Shown here: positions 33,214-42,646 of the stretch, one piece after another
How the letters are laid out: each line of letters begins with the position of its first letter
How positions within the stretch are numbered: the stretch's first letter is position 1
NCBI RefSeq assembly: GCF_900102375.1
Contig: NZ_FNBO01000001.1
Location: 310,001-374,000 of the forward strand
DNA from: Halorubrum xinjiangense
GTDB lineage: Archaea > Halobacteriota > Halobacteria > Halobacteriales > Haloferacaceae
Direction: 5' to 3'
DNA length: 64,000 nt
Notes under the pieces: model-generated
Seen by the model: only the letters and a program-made list of their open reading frames with translations
Told to the model about the DNA's origin: nothing
Databases searched by the model: none
Made by a program: the position numbers and the translations under genes

Positions 33214-35481
33214 TCAGGCGAGTTCGCGTTCGATCACGTCGCGGCGGTCGCGGACGGTGTCGGCCGAGAGCGCGACCGACTCGTCGCCGACCGCGAGCGA
33301 GAGCGTGCCGTCGGTCGTCACGTCGCCGATCCGGAAGACGGGGAGGTCACCGGCCGCGGCCGCGACGGCCTCGGGGTCGGTCGTCTGGACGAGGAGGCGC
33401 CCCGGCGTCTCGTCGAAGGCCGCGACGCGGTCGGGGAGGGTCGCATCGACCCCGGCGTCGTCAGTGATCAGTTCCGCGAGCGCGACCGCCAGCCCTCCCT
33501 CGCTCACGTCGTGGGCCGCCAGCGTCGACTCGTGGCGGGCGGCCGCCGCGAGCGACGCGACGAGGCCGCCGAGGTCGTCGGCCGCGCCGGAGTCGTCGGG
33601 CAGCGTCGGGAACCGGTCGCTGCCGCCAGCGTGCGCGAGGTACTCGGAGCCGCCGAGCGCGTCGCCGCCGGCGCCGACGAGCAGCAGTTCGGAGTCGGCA
33701 GCGCGGTCGGCGTCGAGCGCGGCCGGCGGGGCGTCGTACCCCCGCGTCGTGCCCAGCACCGCGAGCGTCGGCGTCGGCGGGATCGGGCCCTCGACGCTGT
33801 CGTTGTACAGCGAGACGTTGCCGCCGACGACGGGCGTTTCGAGTGCCGAGCAGGCGTCCGCGAGGCCGTCGACGATCCCCTTGAACGCGCCGTACACGTC
33901 CGGCTTCTCCGGGTTGCCGCCGTTGAGGCAGTCGACCGCGGCGAGCGGGACCGCGCCGGTCGCGGCGAGGTTCGTCGCGTTCTCCAGCGCGACCGCACGG
34001 GCGCCCTCGTACGGCGCGACCGCGGTCCACTTCGGGTTCGCGCCGGAAGCGAGCGCGAGGCCGACGCCGTCGGCGGAATCGTTCTCACCCTCCGTCTCGC
34101 GGACAGCGAGCAGCGCGGCGTCGTCGCCGGGCTTCACCGCGGTGCGCGTCCCGACCTCGTGGTCGTACTGGCGGTACACCCAGCGCTTGCTCGCGGTCGA
34201 CGGGGCCGCGAGGACGGCCTCGACGGCCTCGGCGAGCGGGGGCTCGTCGTCGGGGAGGTCCCTGGCGGGCTGGCTCGGCGGCTCGCTCGCGAGGTCGTTC
34301 ATCGGGGCGCCGTCGGCGAGGAACTCGGCGTCCGCGTCGACGACGACCTCGGACTCGGCGTCGTCGCCGTTGCCCTCCGCGTCGCCATCGCCGTCCGCGT
34401 CGCCCGCGAACTCGCAGACGTAGTTCCCGTCCGTCACCTCGCCGATGACCGAGCAGCCGAGGTCGAACCGCTCGGCGAGGGCGGCGACGCGGTCGACGTC
34501 CTCGGGCGTGACCTCGTAGCACATCCGCTCCTGGCTCTCGGCGAGCAGGATCTCGGTGGCGTTCATGTTCGGCTCGCGCTGGTGGACCCGGTCGAGATCG
34601 ATCCGCGCGCCGAGCCCGCCCTTCGCGACGAGCTCGGAGGAGGCGCCGCCGAGGCCGGCCGCGCCGAGGTCGCGGGCGGAGAGCACGAGGTCCTCGTCGA
34701 CCAGCGCCTCGTTACACTCGATCAGGCGCTTCTCGGCGTAGGGGTCGCCGACCTGGACCGCGGGGCGGTCCTCGGTCTCGGCGTCCTCGGCGAGGTCCTC
34801 CGAGGCGAAGGAGGCCCCGCCGAGCCCGTCGCGCCCGGTGCCGTTCCCGACGAGGACGAGCTTGTTGCCCGGCTCCTGGGCGGTCGCCGTCACGAGCCGG
34901 TCCTCGTTCGTGACGCCGACGCAGGCGACGTTGACGAGGGGGTTCCCCTCGTAGCCGCCGTGGAAGGCGACGCTGCCGCCGACCGTGGGGACGCCGATGC
35001 AGTTGCCGTAGTGGGAGATGCCCTCGACGACGCCCTCGAAGAGGTACCGGGAGCGCTCGCGGTCGAAGCCGCCGAAGTACAGCGAGTCGAGAAGGCCGAT
35101 CGGGTACGCGCCCATGCTCATCGTGTCGCGGACGATGCCGCCGACGCCCGTCGCCGCGCCGTCGAACGGGTCGACGAAGGAGGGGTGGTTGTGGCTCTCG
35201 ACGCCGAAGGTGACGTAGGTGTCGCCGTAGTCGTCGGCGTCGCGGTCGGCCGCGGGCCGGTCCGCGGCGTCCGGTTCGGGCAGCGCGAGGACGGCGGCGT
35301 CGTCGCCGGGGCCGACCACGACCTGGTCGCCCTCGCTGTCGAACGCCGACAGCAGGGGCCGCGAGGAGCGGTAGGCGCAGTGCTCGCTCCAGAGGTTCTC
35401 GAACAGCGCGGCCTCGGCCGTCGTCGGCTCCCGACCGAGCTCCGCGGTCACGAGCTCGTGGTCCGCATCGGACAGACTCAT
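33214..35481 (-). CDS. purL: Phosphoribosylformylglycinamidine synthase PurL
   Basis: 755 aa, ATG at 35481. Small-type PurL: starts [20 protein letters not shown] with [82 protein letters not shown] and the repeated second half with [11 protein letters not shown]. It uses ATP and ammonia (from PurQ, with PurS) to convert FGAR to FGAM in purine synthesis. An acidic insert of about 25 residues ([15 protein letters not shown]) lies near residue 360; the bulk of the protein is normal. Confidence 0.95.
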   Translation of the reverse strand: MSLSDADHELVTAELGREPTTAEAALFENLWSEHCAYRSSRPLLSAFDSEGDQVVVGPGDDAAVLALPEPDAADRPAADRDADDYGDTYVTFGVESHNHPSFVDPFDGAATGVGGIVRDTMSMGAYPIGLLDSLYFGGFDRERSRYLFEGVVEGISHYGNCIGVPTVGGSVAFHGGYEGNPLVNVACVGVTNEDRLVTATAQEPGNKLVLVGNGTGRDGLGGASFASEDLAEDAETEDRPAVQVGDPYAEKRLIECNEALVDEDLVLSARDLGAAGLGGASSELVAKGGLGARIDLDRVHQREPNMNATEILLAESQERMCYEVTPEDVDRVAALAERFDLGCSVIGEVTDGNYVCEFAGDADGDGDAEGNGDDAESEVVVDADAEFLADGAPMNDLASEPPSQPARDLPDDEPPLAEAVEAVLAAPSTASKRWVYRQYDHEVGTRTAVKPGDDAALLAVRETEGENDSADGVGLALASGANPKWTAVAPYEGARAVALENATNLAATGAVPLAAVDCLNGGNPEKPDVYGAFKGIVDGLADACSALETPVVGGNVSLYNDSVEGPIPPTPTLAVLGTTRGYDAPPAALDADRAADSELLLVGAGGDALGGSEYLAHAGGSDRFPTLPDDSGAADDLGGLVASLAAAARHESTLAAHDVSEGGLAVALAELITDDAGVDATLPDRVAAFDETPGRLLVQTTDPEAVAAAAGDLPVFRIGDVTTDGTLSLAVGDESVALSADTVRDRRDVIERELA

Positions 35482-35591
35482 TCACTTACGTGGTTACCGA
35501 GCCGGTTCTAATGCTTTTCTATACGCACGTTCATGTGTATCCGGCGACCGCGACGCCGACACGGACGCGACACGAGACGACCCCACGTCGC

Positions 35592-35823
35592 TGTGCGGTG
35601 GCGCGTGCCTGCGAGCGGCCTTTTGGCCGCGAGCAGCACGCGCGAGGGAGTCAGTCGCCGGAGCGAAGCGGAGGCGACTGACGAGGCTGGGGAGGAGTGA
35701 GGTTGCTGTGCTGTGCGGTCGGGTGGGATTCAAAGGGGCAGCCGCGAGGGCGCAGTAGGCGACGTAAGCACCGCAGCGAGCGAAGCGAGCGAGGAGCGCA
35801 ACGAGCGTACTGCGCCCTCGCGG
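35592..35823 (+). repeat. Structured intergenic element, copy D (hairpin part)
   Basis: The clearest copy. Hairpin 1: GCGCGTGC pairs with GCACGCGC, enclosing GAGCGGCC-TTTT-GGCCGCGA (GA/GA flanks). Hairpin 2: GTCAGTCGCC/GGCGACTGAC around GGAGCGAAGCGGA. Conserved blocks GAGGCTGGGGAGG and GGGATTCAAAGGGGCAG. The terminal stem AGCCGCGAGGGCGCAGTA pairs with TACTGCGCCCTCGCGGCT, enclosing CGACGTAAGCACCG and GGAGCGCAACGAGCG. The stem sequences differ between copies while pairing is kept, so selection on RNA or single-strand DNA structure is likely. Located between the 5' end of purL and the 3' end of the next gene. Confidence 0.78.
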
Positions 35824-36108
35824 CTGGGGCTTTGGAGGTGTTCGCCGTCGACCTCCAATCAACCATTTATAACCGAGCGGCTGGGGCTTTGGAGGTGTTC
35901 GCCGTCGACCTCCAATCAACCATTTATAACCGAGCGGCTGGGGCTTTGGAGCTGTTCGCCGTCGACCTCCAATCAACCATTTATAACCGAGCGGCTGGGG
36001 CTTTGGAGCTGTTCGTCGTCGATCCGTACTCAATTAGTTATAAACGAGCGACTGAGCCTCAGAGCTGTTCGCTGCTTGCTCAGTAAGGGTATTTATAAAC
36101 GACGAACC
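35824..36108 (+). repeat. Tandem 57-bp tail of element D, five units
   Basis: Units start CTGGGGCTTTGG at 35824, 35881, 35938, 35995 and CTGAGCCTCAGA at 36052, each exactly 57 bp apart. Units 1-3 contain GGAGGTGTTC or GGAGCTGTTC, GCCGTCGACCTCC and AACCATTTATAACCGAGCGG and are nearly identical; units 4-5 are diverged. TTTATAA or similar occurs at 35866, 35923, 35980, 36037 and 36092. A last TTATAA at 36125-36130 overlaps the stop codon of the next gene. The box resembles an archaeal TATA element and is palindromic. Confidence 0.85.
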
Positions 36109-36124
36109 GCATTCCGGCAATCGC

Positions 36125-36502
36125 TTATAACAGAACGCTCACCGCACCGAAGACGATCACCGTTCCGACCGCGCCGATCGCCACCGCCTTCGCGTTGAGC
36201 CGGACCGCCTTCTTGCGGTCGGCGGCGAGCGCCGCCTCGTTCTGGACTTCGTTCGTCCCCTCGCCGACGTCGAAGACGCCGACACCGGCGAAGCCGATAC
36301 AGAAGCGCTCGCGGTACTGTAACGCGCCCATCGCGGCGCCGTACAGCGGGAACACCGCGAGGACGAGCGCCCACTGCGGCCACGCCAGCGCGACGACGGC
36401 CGCGACGTAGACCGCGGCGAGCGCGAGCGACGCGACGCCGAGGAGGAGCCGCCGTCGCTGTTGGGTCGGTCCGATGTTACACACGCCCGGTTGGTACTCC
36501 AT
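36125..36502 (-). CDS. Small haloarchaeal membrane protein
   Basis: 125 aa from ATG 36502. A hydrophilic N-terminus with Cys (MEYQPGVCNIGPTQQRRR), then three membrane segments: LLLGVASLALAAVYVAAVVA, WALVLAVFPLYGAAMGALQY and the C-terminal AVAIGAVGTVIVFGAVSVLL. Two further cysteines occur, one in RFCIGFAGVGVFDVGEG. The pattern occurs as a stand-alone gene in haloarchaea. Function unknown. Confidence 0.72.
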   Translation of the reverse strand: MEYQPGVCNIGPTQQRRRLLLGVASLALAAVYVAAVVALAWPQWALVLAVFPLYGAAMGALQYRERFCIGFAGVGVFDVGEGTNEVQNEAALAADRKKAVRLNAKAVAIGAVGTVIVFGAVSVLL

Positions 36503-36693
36503 ACGGTGCGAACGGACGGGAGAAGCAAAGCCCCAACGGATCGGGGGCTGAGGACAGAACGAAGCCCGAAGGACGGCGGAGCGGCGCGACACCCGGCGAC
36601 CGCGAAACGACCCGACACCCGGCGGACGGAGGTGCGGCGCCGCGCCCAACGATGGTTTATTACCGGTCAGACGGGATCAGAATACGAACACAG

Positions 36694-37722
36694 ATGGGCG
36701 AGCGCGATGAGGGTCGACGAGCGCGCGACCTGCGTCGGTACGAGACGATCCTGGAGTCGCTCGACGACGCCGTCTACGCCATCCGGCCCGACGGCACGAT
36801 CGTCTACGTCAACGAGCGGTACGCGGAGATGAAGGGCGTCGACCGCGAGGAGCTGCTCGGGACGGATATCTACGACTGGGTGAGCGAGGAGACGGCGGAG
36901 CGGGCGCTCCGGGAGCGCGCGGCGATGCGCGAGGAGGCCCGCGAGACCGGCGCGATCGAGTACGAGTTCGAGCCGGTCGAGGGCGACCCGTTCCCCGCGG
37001 AGATGCGGTTCGGGCAGACCGACCCCGACGTTAGGGAGGAACTCGGCCGCGTGGGCGTCATCCGCGACGTGAGCGAGCGGAAGCGGCGCGAGCGCGAGCT
37101 GGAGCGGCAGAACGAGCGGCTCGACGAGTTCGCGAGCATCGTCTCCCACGACCTCCGGAACCCCCTCGACGTGGCGCGGGGACGCCTCGACCTCGTCCGC
37201 GAGGAGCGCGACTCGGAGCACCTGGAAGCGGTCGCGCGGGCCCACGACCGCATGGCGACGCTCATCGACGACCTCCTGACGCTCGCACGCGAGGGGGTCG
37301 ACGTTGAGTCGCTCGAACCGGTCGCCCTCGCGGCGGTCGCCGAGGAGTGCTGGGCGAACGTCGACACCGCGGCGGCGACGCTGCGCGCGGAGACCACGCT
37401 GACGGTCCGCGCGGACCGGAGCCGGCTCAAACAGCTGCTGGAGAACCTCCTGCGGAACGCCGTCACGCACGGCGGCCCGTCGGTCACCGTCACCGTCGGC
37501 GAGCTCGACGGCGGCTTCTACGTGGAGGACGACGGGCCGGGGATCCCCGAGGGCGAGCGCGACGACGTCTTCGAGGCCGGCCACACGACGGACCCGGACG
37601 GGACCGGCTTCGGGCTCGCGATCGTCGAGCGCGTGGCCGAGGCGCACGGCTGGGCGGTCGCGGTCACCGCGGGCGCCGAGGGCGGGGCGCGCTTCGAGTT
37701 CACCGGCGTCGACGTCGAGTAA
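36694..37722 (+). CDS. PAS-domain sensor histidine kinase
   Basis: 342 aa from ATG 36694, chosen because TTTATTA at 36655-36661 is a likely TATA box about 35 bp upstream; an upstream ATG at 36652 would overlap it. One PAS domain (about 14-130; DDAVYAIRPDGTIVYVNERY), a short coiled coil, the H box EFASIVSHDLRNPLDVARGR (His phosphorylated), then N box LKQLLENLLRNAVTHGG, G1 VEDDGPGIPEGERDDVFEAG and G2 GTGFGLAIVERVAEAHG. It is soluble, with no membrane helix, so it senses an intracellular signal. No response regulator is adjacent. Confidence 0.92.
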   Translation: MGERDEGRRARDLRRYETILESLDDAVYAIRPDGTIVYVNERYAEMKGVDREELLGTDIYDWVSEETAERALRERAAMREEARETGAIEYEFEPVEGDPFPAEMRFGQTDPDVREELGRVGVIRDVSERKRRERELERQNERLDEFASIVSHDLRNPLDVARGRLDLVREERDSEHLEAVARAHDRMATLIDDLLTLAREGVDVESLEPVALAAVAEECWANVDTAAATLRAETTLTVRADRSRLKQLLENLLRNAVTHGGPSVTVTVGELDGGFYVEDDGPGIPEGERDDVFEAGHTTDPDGTGFGLAIVERVAEAHGWAVAVTAGAEGGARFEFTGVDVE

Positions 37723-37788
37723 GCGCTGACTCCCGAACGGACGCGCCGCGGTGGAAACGGTGAAATGCCCGGCCGGCGAGTGGTCCGT

Positions 37789-38838
37789 GTGAAACGGATT
37801 CAGCTCGGCAACACCGTCTTCGAGGGCGCAAACGACGTCTACCTGCTCGACGGCGAGACGACCGCGCTCGTCGACACCGGCGTCGCGCTCCCGGACGTGC
37901 GCGGCGAGTTGGTCGACGGCCTCGCCGAGTACGGGGTCGCGTTCGCCGACGTCGACGCGGTCGTCCTCACCCACTGGCACCCGGACCACGCGGGGCTCGC
38001 GGGCGAGATCCAGGCCGCAGGCGGCGCCGACGTGTACGTCCACGAGGCGGACGCTGGCCTCGTCGACGGGACCGAGACGCCGCTGTTCGCCGACCGCGAC
38101 CTCCAGCGCGAGACGTTCGAGCGGTGGGGGATGCCCGCGGCCGACCGCGAGCGCCTGACCGACTTCTTCGACGCGGTCAGCACGGACCTCTCCGGGGAGC
38201 CCGCCGACGTGACGACGTTCGTCGACGGCGACGCGATCGAGGCGGGCGGCGTCGAGCTGGAGGCTCTCCACCTGCCGGGCCACACCGCCGGACTCTCCGG
38301 GTTCGCGTTCGACCCGCGGATGGTGCCCGACCACGAGCCGGTCGCGGGAGACGACGCGACCGAGGAGGCGTTCACGGGCGACGCGCTGCTCCCGAAGTAC
38401 ACCCCCAACGTCGGCGGCGCGGACGTGCGCGTCGAGGGGGCGCTCGCCGCCTACGGGGAGAGCCTCGCGCGGATCGTCGCCCGCGACTTCGACGCCGCCC
38501 ACCCCGGCCACCGCTGGCGGATCGACGAGCCGAGCCGCCGCGCGGCGACGATCCTCGATCACCACCGCCACCGGACCCGCCGGGTGATCGGCGTGCTCGA
38601 CGAGTCCGGGCCCGCGACCGCGTGGGAGGTCTCGGCCGCGCTGTTCGGCTCGCTGGAGGGGATCCACGTCCTCCACGGCCCCGGCGAGGCGTTCTCCCAC
38701 CTCGACCACCTCGCGGCCGCCGGCGTTGTCGAACGTGATGGGACCGCCTACCGCCTCGTCGACCCCGACCCCGACGTCGACGCGCTGTTCCCGACGACGC
38801 CGCTCGACGACCTCGTCGACGGGAGCGACGACGCGTAG
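37789..38838 (+). CDS. MBL-fold metallo-hydrolase
   Basis: 349 aa from GTG 37789 (MKRIQLGNTVFEGANDVYLL); an ATG at 37765 would add eight basic residues. The metallo-beta-lactamase motif THWHPDHAGLAGEIQ provides HxHxDH, followed by HLPGHTAGLSGFAF and AFTGDALLPKY (D and H ligands) and AAHPGHRWRID. A winged-helix-like C-terminal region (about 260-345) is typical of the haloarchaeal subgroup. Substrate unknown. Confidence 0.88.
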   Translation: MKRIQLGNTVFEGANDVYLLDGETTALVDTGVALPDVRGELVDGLAEYGVAFADVDAVVLTHWHPDHAGLAGEIQAAGGADVYVHEADAGLVDGTETPLFADRDLQRETFERWGMPAADRERLTDFFDAVSTDLSGEPADVTTFVDGDAIEAGGVELEALHLPGHTAGLSGFAFDPRMVPDHEPVAGDDATEEAFTGDALLPKYTPNVGGADVRVEGALAAYGESLARIVARDFDAAHPGHRWRIDEPSRRAATILDHHRHRTRRVIGVLDESGPATAWEVSAALFGSLEGIHVLHGPGEAFSHLDHLAAAGVVERDGTAYRLVDPDPDVDALFPTTPLDDLVDGSDDA

Positions 38839-38911
38839 GCGGACAGATCCGAGGAGTCGACCGCGTCCCGCCCGCCGAAAGCTATTCCCGGCGGCCGGCG
38901 TATTCGGGGAC

Positions 38912-39856
38912 GTGAAGCGGGACGCCCTCGCTGCGGTCGCCGTCGCCCTCCTCGCTCTCGTCGCGCTCGGCGTCGCGGCCGCGACGCTGGACACCGCCGT
39001 CGACGTCGGCAGCGGCGGGTTCGGCGGCGGCGGCGGCGAGGCCTCGAGCGTCGGCGAGGACGCCGGTGACCCCGGCGTCCTCACGTCGTCGGGCGAGGCG
39101 GGCGAGTTCTCCGTCTCGGGCGTCTGTTTCCCGTTCCTCAGAGAGCCGCCCGCCGTGCTCGCGCTGCTCGCCGGACTGACGCTGATAGCCGGAGTCACCT
39201 ACCGCGACACCGCGTCACCGTTCGCGAGCCTCGCCGTCACCGGCGTGCTGGGCGTCCCGATCGGGGCCCTCTTCTGGATCCTGTCGACGTGCCGGTCGGT
39301 CGCGCAGAGCCTCTCCATGTCGCTCGGACTCGGCGGCAACGAGACGGGGCTGTTCCCGGCCGGCGCCGCCGGCGGCGGGTTCGGGGGCGGGGAGGGCGCG
39401 GCGTCGGCGCCGCAGGCCCTGTTCGCGCTCGTCGTCGTCGCCGCGGTGATCGCGAGCGCCGCCGCGCTCCTCCTCGCCGGCGGCGACGACGAGGGCGACG
39501 CCGCCGAGGGCGGCCAGTCCGACGGGCCGGAGGAGGAGCCGCCGGACCTCGACGCGATCGGCCGGACGGCCGGCGAGGCCGCGGACCGGATCGAGTCCTC
39601 GGACGCGGACAACGAGGTGTATCGGGCGTGGCGGGACATGACCGACGTCCTCGACGTCGACCGCCCGGCCTCCTCGACGCCGGCCGAGTTCGCGACCGCC
39701 GCGGTCGACGCCGGCGTCGACGAGGAGCCGGTGACCGGGCTCACCGAAGTGTTCGAACGCGTGCGCTACGGCGGCGAGGACGCGACCGACGACCGCGAGC
39801 GACGCGCCGTCGAGGCGCTGCGCCGGATCGAGGAGCGACACGGGGGCGACTCGTGA
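38912..39856 (+). CDS. DUF4129 membrane protein
   Basis: 314 aa from GTG 38912. An N-terminal helix, a Gly/Ser-rich external loop (GSGGFGGGGGEASSVGEDAG), then helices near 75-93, 100-125 and 165-190. The C-terminal cytosolic domain has EVYRAWRDMTDVLDVDRPAS with STPAEFATAAVDAGVDEEPV, the DUF4129 pattern. First gene of an operon with DUF7269-like, DUF58 and DUF7519-like genes, a set often found with MoxR and transglutaminase genes in other archaea and bacteria. Exact role unknown. Confidence 0.85.
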   Translation: MKRDALAAVAVALLALVALGVAAATLDTAVDVGSGGFGGGGGEASSVGEDAGDPGVLTSSGEAGEFSVSGVCFPFLREPPAVLALLAGLTLIAGVTYRDTASPFASLAVTGVLGVPIGALFWILSTCRSVAQSLSMSLGLGGNETGLFPAGAAGGGFGGGEGAASAPQALFALVVVAAVIASAAALLLAGGDDEGDAAEGGQSDGPEEEPPDLDAIGRTAGEAADRIESSDADNEVYRAWRDMTDVLDVDRPASSTPAEFATAAVDAGVDEEPVTGLTEVFERVRYGGEDATDDRERRAVEALRRIEERHGGDS

Positions 39857-39908
39857 ACCGGGGGCGAACCGCGGCCGCGGGCGCCGACGCCGACGGAGGT
39901 GATCCGTA

Positions 39909-40460
39909 GTGCGACCGCTCGCGGTCGCGGGGGTGGTGGCGGTCGCCGTCGGCCTCCTCGCGGCGCTCGACCGCGGCATCGCGGCCGCCGTCTCCCCCAC
40001 CTCGGCGGTCGTCACGCTGCTCGGCGTCCTCGGCGTGGTTCAGGGGGTCAGGTACGCGAACGCGCGCCGCGACCGGCGTCGGCTCCTGACCGAGCCCGGC
40101 GAACCGGAGCGGCGCGCGCCGGCCGCGGTGCCCGGCTCGGCCCTCGACGAGCGGATCGCGCGGGCCGCCGACCCGGCGCCGGGCGGGTACCGGGACCGCC
40201 GGGACCTCCGCGACCGGGCCCGGGAGATCGCGGTCGACGCCGTCGCCCGCGACCGCAACTGCTCGCGGGAGGCCGCGGCGACGGCCGTCGGCGACGGGAC
40301 GTGGACGGACGATCCCGCCGCGGCCGCCTTCTTCGGCAGGCGGGCCGAGTACCCGCTCCGAGTCCGGCTGTCGGCCGGTATCCGAGGGCGCTCGAACTAC
40401 TGGTACGGGCTCCGGGCCGCGATCGACGAGATCGAACGGATCGAGGAGGGCGAGCCGTGA
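39909..40460 (+). CDS. DUF7269-like membrane protein
   Basis: 183 aa from GTG 39909. Two N-terminal membrane helices (about 3-21 and 30-50), then an Arg/Ala-rich cytosolic domain (DERIARAADPAPGGYRDRRD, YWYGLRAAIDEIERIEEGEP). The stop TGA overlaps the GTG of the DUF58 gene (40457-40459), so translation is coupled. It is specific to the haloarchaeal form of the DUF58 operon. Confidence 0.75.
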   Translation: MRPLAVAGVVAVAVGLLAALDRGIAAAVSPTSAVVTLLGVLGVVQGVRYANARRDRRRLLTEPGEPERRAPAAVPGSALDERIARAADPAPGGYRDRRDLRDRAREIAVDAVARDRNCSREAAATAVGDGTWTDDPAAAAFFGRRAEYPLRVRLSAGIRGRSNYWYGLRAAIDEIERIEEGEP

Positions 40461-41935
40461 GCGATTCGCGGGACGCCGCGGTCGCGGCCGAGCCGGACGG
40501 GTCCGAAGGCGACGGGACACGGCCCAGCGGCGCGGACCGAAACGACGCGACCGGATCGGACGCAGAGGACGGTAACGCGACCGGAGCGGCTGGCGACGGC
40601 GAGAGGAACCGGAACGCGACCGACCCGGCCGCGACGCGGTCAGCCGAGCCCTCGACCGAGGGGAACCACCGGCGCGAGGTCGCGACCGACCGCTGGCTGG
40701 GGATCGCCGGCGCGGCGCTGGCGCTTGTCGGCCTCGGCGTGCTCGTCCGGCAGCCGTCGCTGGTGCTCGCCGGCGCGGTCGGCGTCGGCTACGCGGTGTA
40801 CGCCCGGACGGGCGAGGCGCCGACGCCGACGCTCGCGGTGACGCGCTCGGTGAGCGACGAGGCCCCGGCGCCCGGCGACGAGGTGCGCGTGACCGTCCGC
40901 GCGGAGAACGCGGGGGAGACGGCCCTCCCGGACCTCCGCCTCGTCGACGGCGTCCCGCCGGGACTGGCGGTCGTCGACGGCCCCGCGCGGGTCGCGACGG
41001 CGCTGCGGCCCGGGGCGGCGGTGACGTTCGAGTACACCGTCCGCGCGGCCCGAGGCGACCACGAGTGGGAGCCGCTGACCGCGATCACGCGCGACGTCGC
41101 GGGCGCACGTGAGCGCACGACGACCCTCGACGCGCCGACCGCGATCGCCTGTACCCCCGAACTGGCCGCCGGGGGTGACCTCCCCTTGCGCGGGCTGACG
41201 ACCGTCCACCACGGCAGAGTGCCGACCGACGTGGGCGGCGCCGGCGTCGAGTTCCACGCGACGCGGGAGTACCGCCGCGGCGACCCGCTCAAGCGGATCG
41301 ACTGGAACCGGCGGGCGCGGACGGGCGAGCTGTCGACCGTCGAGCTGCGCGAGGAACGCGCCGCCACCGTCGTGCTGCTCGTCGACGCCCGCGAGTCCGC
41401 GTACGTCGCGGCCGACCCCGACGCGGAGACGGCGGTAGAGGCGAGCGTCGCGGCCGCCGGGCAGGCGTTCTCCGCGCTCCTCGACGGCGGCGACCGAGTG
41501 GGAATCGCGGCGCTGTCGCCGCTCGACTGCTGGCTCCCGCCCGGCAGCGGGACCGTCCACGCCGCCCGCGGGCGCGAGACGCTGGCGACCGACCCGGCGT
41601 TGGCGCCCACGCCGAGCGGCGAGCGGTTCTACCGGTCGCTGTGGCTCCGCCGGTTCCGGCGGCGGCTCCCGGGCGACGCGCAGGTGTTGTTCTTCACGCC
41701 GCTCGTCGACGACACGGCGGCGACGCTCGCCCGTCGGATCGACGCGCACGGGCACCTCGTGACGGTCCTCTCGCCGGATCCGACGACGACAGAGACCGCC
41801 GGCCGGCGGCTGACCGCCTTCGAGCGCCGCCAGCGGCTCCGGACGCTGCGGTCGGCGGGGATCCGGGCACTGGAGTGGGGCGACGACTCCTTCCCGGTCG
41901 CCGTCGCGGCCGCGACGAGGCGGTGGTCGCGATGA
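40457..41935 (+). CDS. DUF58 domain protein
   Basis: 492 aa from GTG 40457. A disordered Asp/Asn/Thr-rich N-terminus (about 1-75), two helices (about 80-120), an Ig-like domain (PAPGDEVRVTVRAENAGETA), then the DUF58 core: EFHATREYRRGDPLKRIDWN, RRARTGELSTVELREER and a vWA-like continuation (TVVLLVDARESAYVA, GDRVGIAALSPLDC). DUF58 proteins accompany MoxR ATPases in envelope or metalloenzyme maturation. Third gene of the operon. Confidence 0.88.
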   Translation: MSDSRDAAVAAEPDGSEGDGTRPSGADRNDATGSDAEDGNATGAAGDGERNRNATDPAATRSAEPSTEGNHRREVATDRWLGIAGAALALVGLGVLVRQPSLVLAGAVGVGYAVYARTGEAPTPTLAVTRSVSDEAPAPGDEVRVTVRAENAGETALPDLRLVDGVPPGLAVVDGPARVATALRPGAAVTFEYTVRAARGDHEWEPLTAITRDVAGARERTTTLDAPTAIACTPELAAGGDLPLRGLTTVHHGRVPTDVGGAGVEFHATREYRRGDPLKRIDWNRRARTGELSTVELREERAATVVLLVDARESAYVAADPDAETAVEASVAAAGQAFSALLDGGDRVGIAALSPLDCWLPPGSGTVHAARGRETLATDPALAPTPSGERFYRSLWLRRFRRRLPGDAQVLFFTPLVDDTAATLARRIDAHGHLVTVLSPDPTTTETAGRRLTAFERRQRLRTLRSAGIRALEWGDDSFPVAVAAATRRWSR

Positions 41936-42534
41936 GCGGCGAGGCGTCTGCGGGCGTGGCGAGCGACGCGGGGTCGGCGAGCGAGGCGAGCGGCGACGAA
42001 TCCGCGGGAACAACAGCCGGCGACGACGCGCTCGTCGACTTCCACGAGACGGACTCGCGGCCGCCGACGGTCGCGATAGTCGCGAGCCTCGCGGCCGCAG
42101 GGGTCGCGGCGACCGCCGCGCTGGTCGCGAGTCCGGTCGGCGGCGCGCTGCTCGGCGTCGCCGCGCTCGGGCTCCTCGGCGGGTCGCTCCGGAGTTCGAC
42201 GCGGGTCTTGGGGTGGGGCGCGGCCGTCGGCGTGGTCGGCCTCGCGGTCGCGGGGTACCGCGGCGCGCCCGCCGAGGCGCTGCTCGTCGCCGCCGTCGGG
42301 CTCGCGGTCGCGTGGGACGTCGCCGACCACGGCGTCGGCCTCGGCGAGCAGGTGGGTCGGGGCGCTCGGGTCCGGCGCAACGTCGCGGTCCACGCGGGCG
42401 CGAGCCTGCTCGTTGGCGCGCTCGCGGCGGCCCTCGTCTACGGCGTCTCCCTCGCGGTCGGCGGCGGCCAGCCGGTGGCCGCGCTCGCGCTGCTGTTGGC
42501 GGGCGGCATCGCGCTCGTCTCGGCGCTGCGGTGA
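41932..42534 (+). CDS. DUF7519-like membrane protein
   Basis: 200 aa, ATG at 41932 overlapping the DUF58 stop by 4 bp. A disordered Ser/Ala/Asp N-terminus (about 1-40) is followed by about six hydrophobic helices (e.g. VAIVASLAAAGVAATAALVA, GWGAAVGVVGLAVAG, GASLLVGALAAALVYGVSLA). No motifs beyond the helices. Last gene of the operon; the family number is from memory. Confidence 0.72.
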   Translation: MSGEASAGVASDAGSASEASGDESAGTTAGDDALVDFHETDSRPPTVAIVASLAAAGVAATAALVASPVGGALLGVAALGLLGGSLRSSTRVLGWGAAVGVVGLAVAGYRGAPAEALLVAAVGLAVAWDVADHGVGLGEQVGRGARVRRNVAVHAGASLLVGALAAALVYGVSLAVGGGQPVAALALLLAGGIALVSALR

Positions 42535-42646
42535 CGGCGGAGTCACGGGACGGGGGGCGTCGACCGTGAGCCGGCCGCTCCGCTCGCGTCGCCCCGCGAC
42601 GCCGGAGCTAAACCCTTATCAGCGCGCGGGTGGCAGGTACGCTCGT

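Noticed and set aside
33070-35511. 813-codon plus-strand frame opposite purL
   Set aside because: Complete overlap with an unmistakable PurL; the composition is that of an antisense GC-skew frame.
35824-36108. 57-bp tandem units as a CRISPR array
   Set aside because: Units are contiguous near-copies with no unique spacers, and there are no cas genes.
36667-39198. 843-codon minus-strand frame
   Set aside because: Spans three well-supported plus-strand genes (kinase, MBL, DUF4129) and has no recognisable motif.
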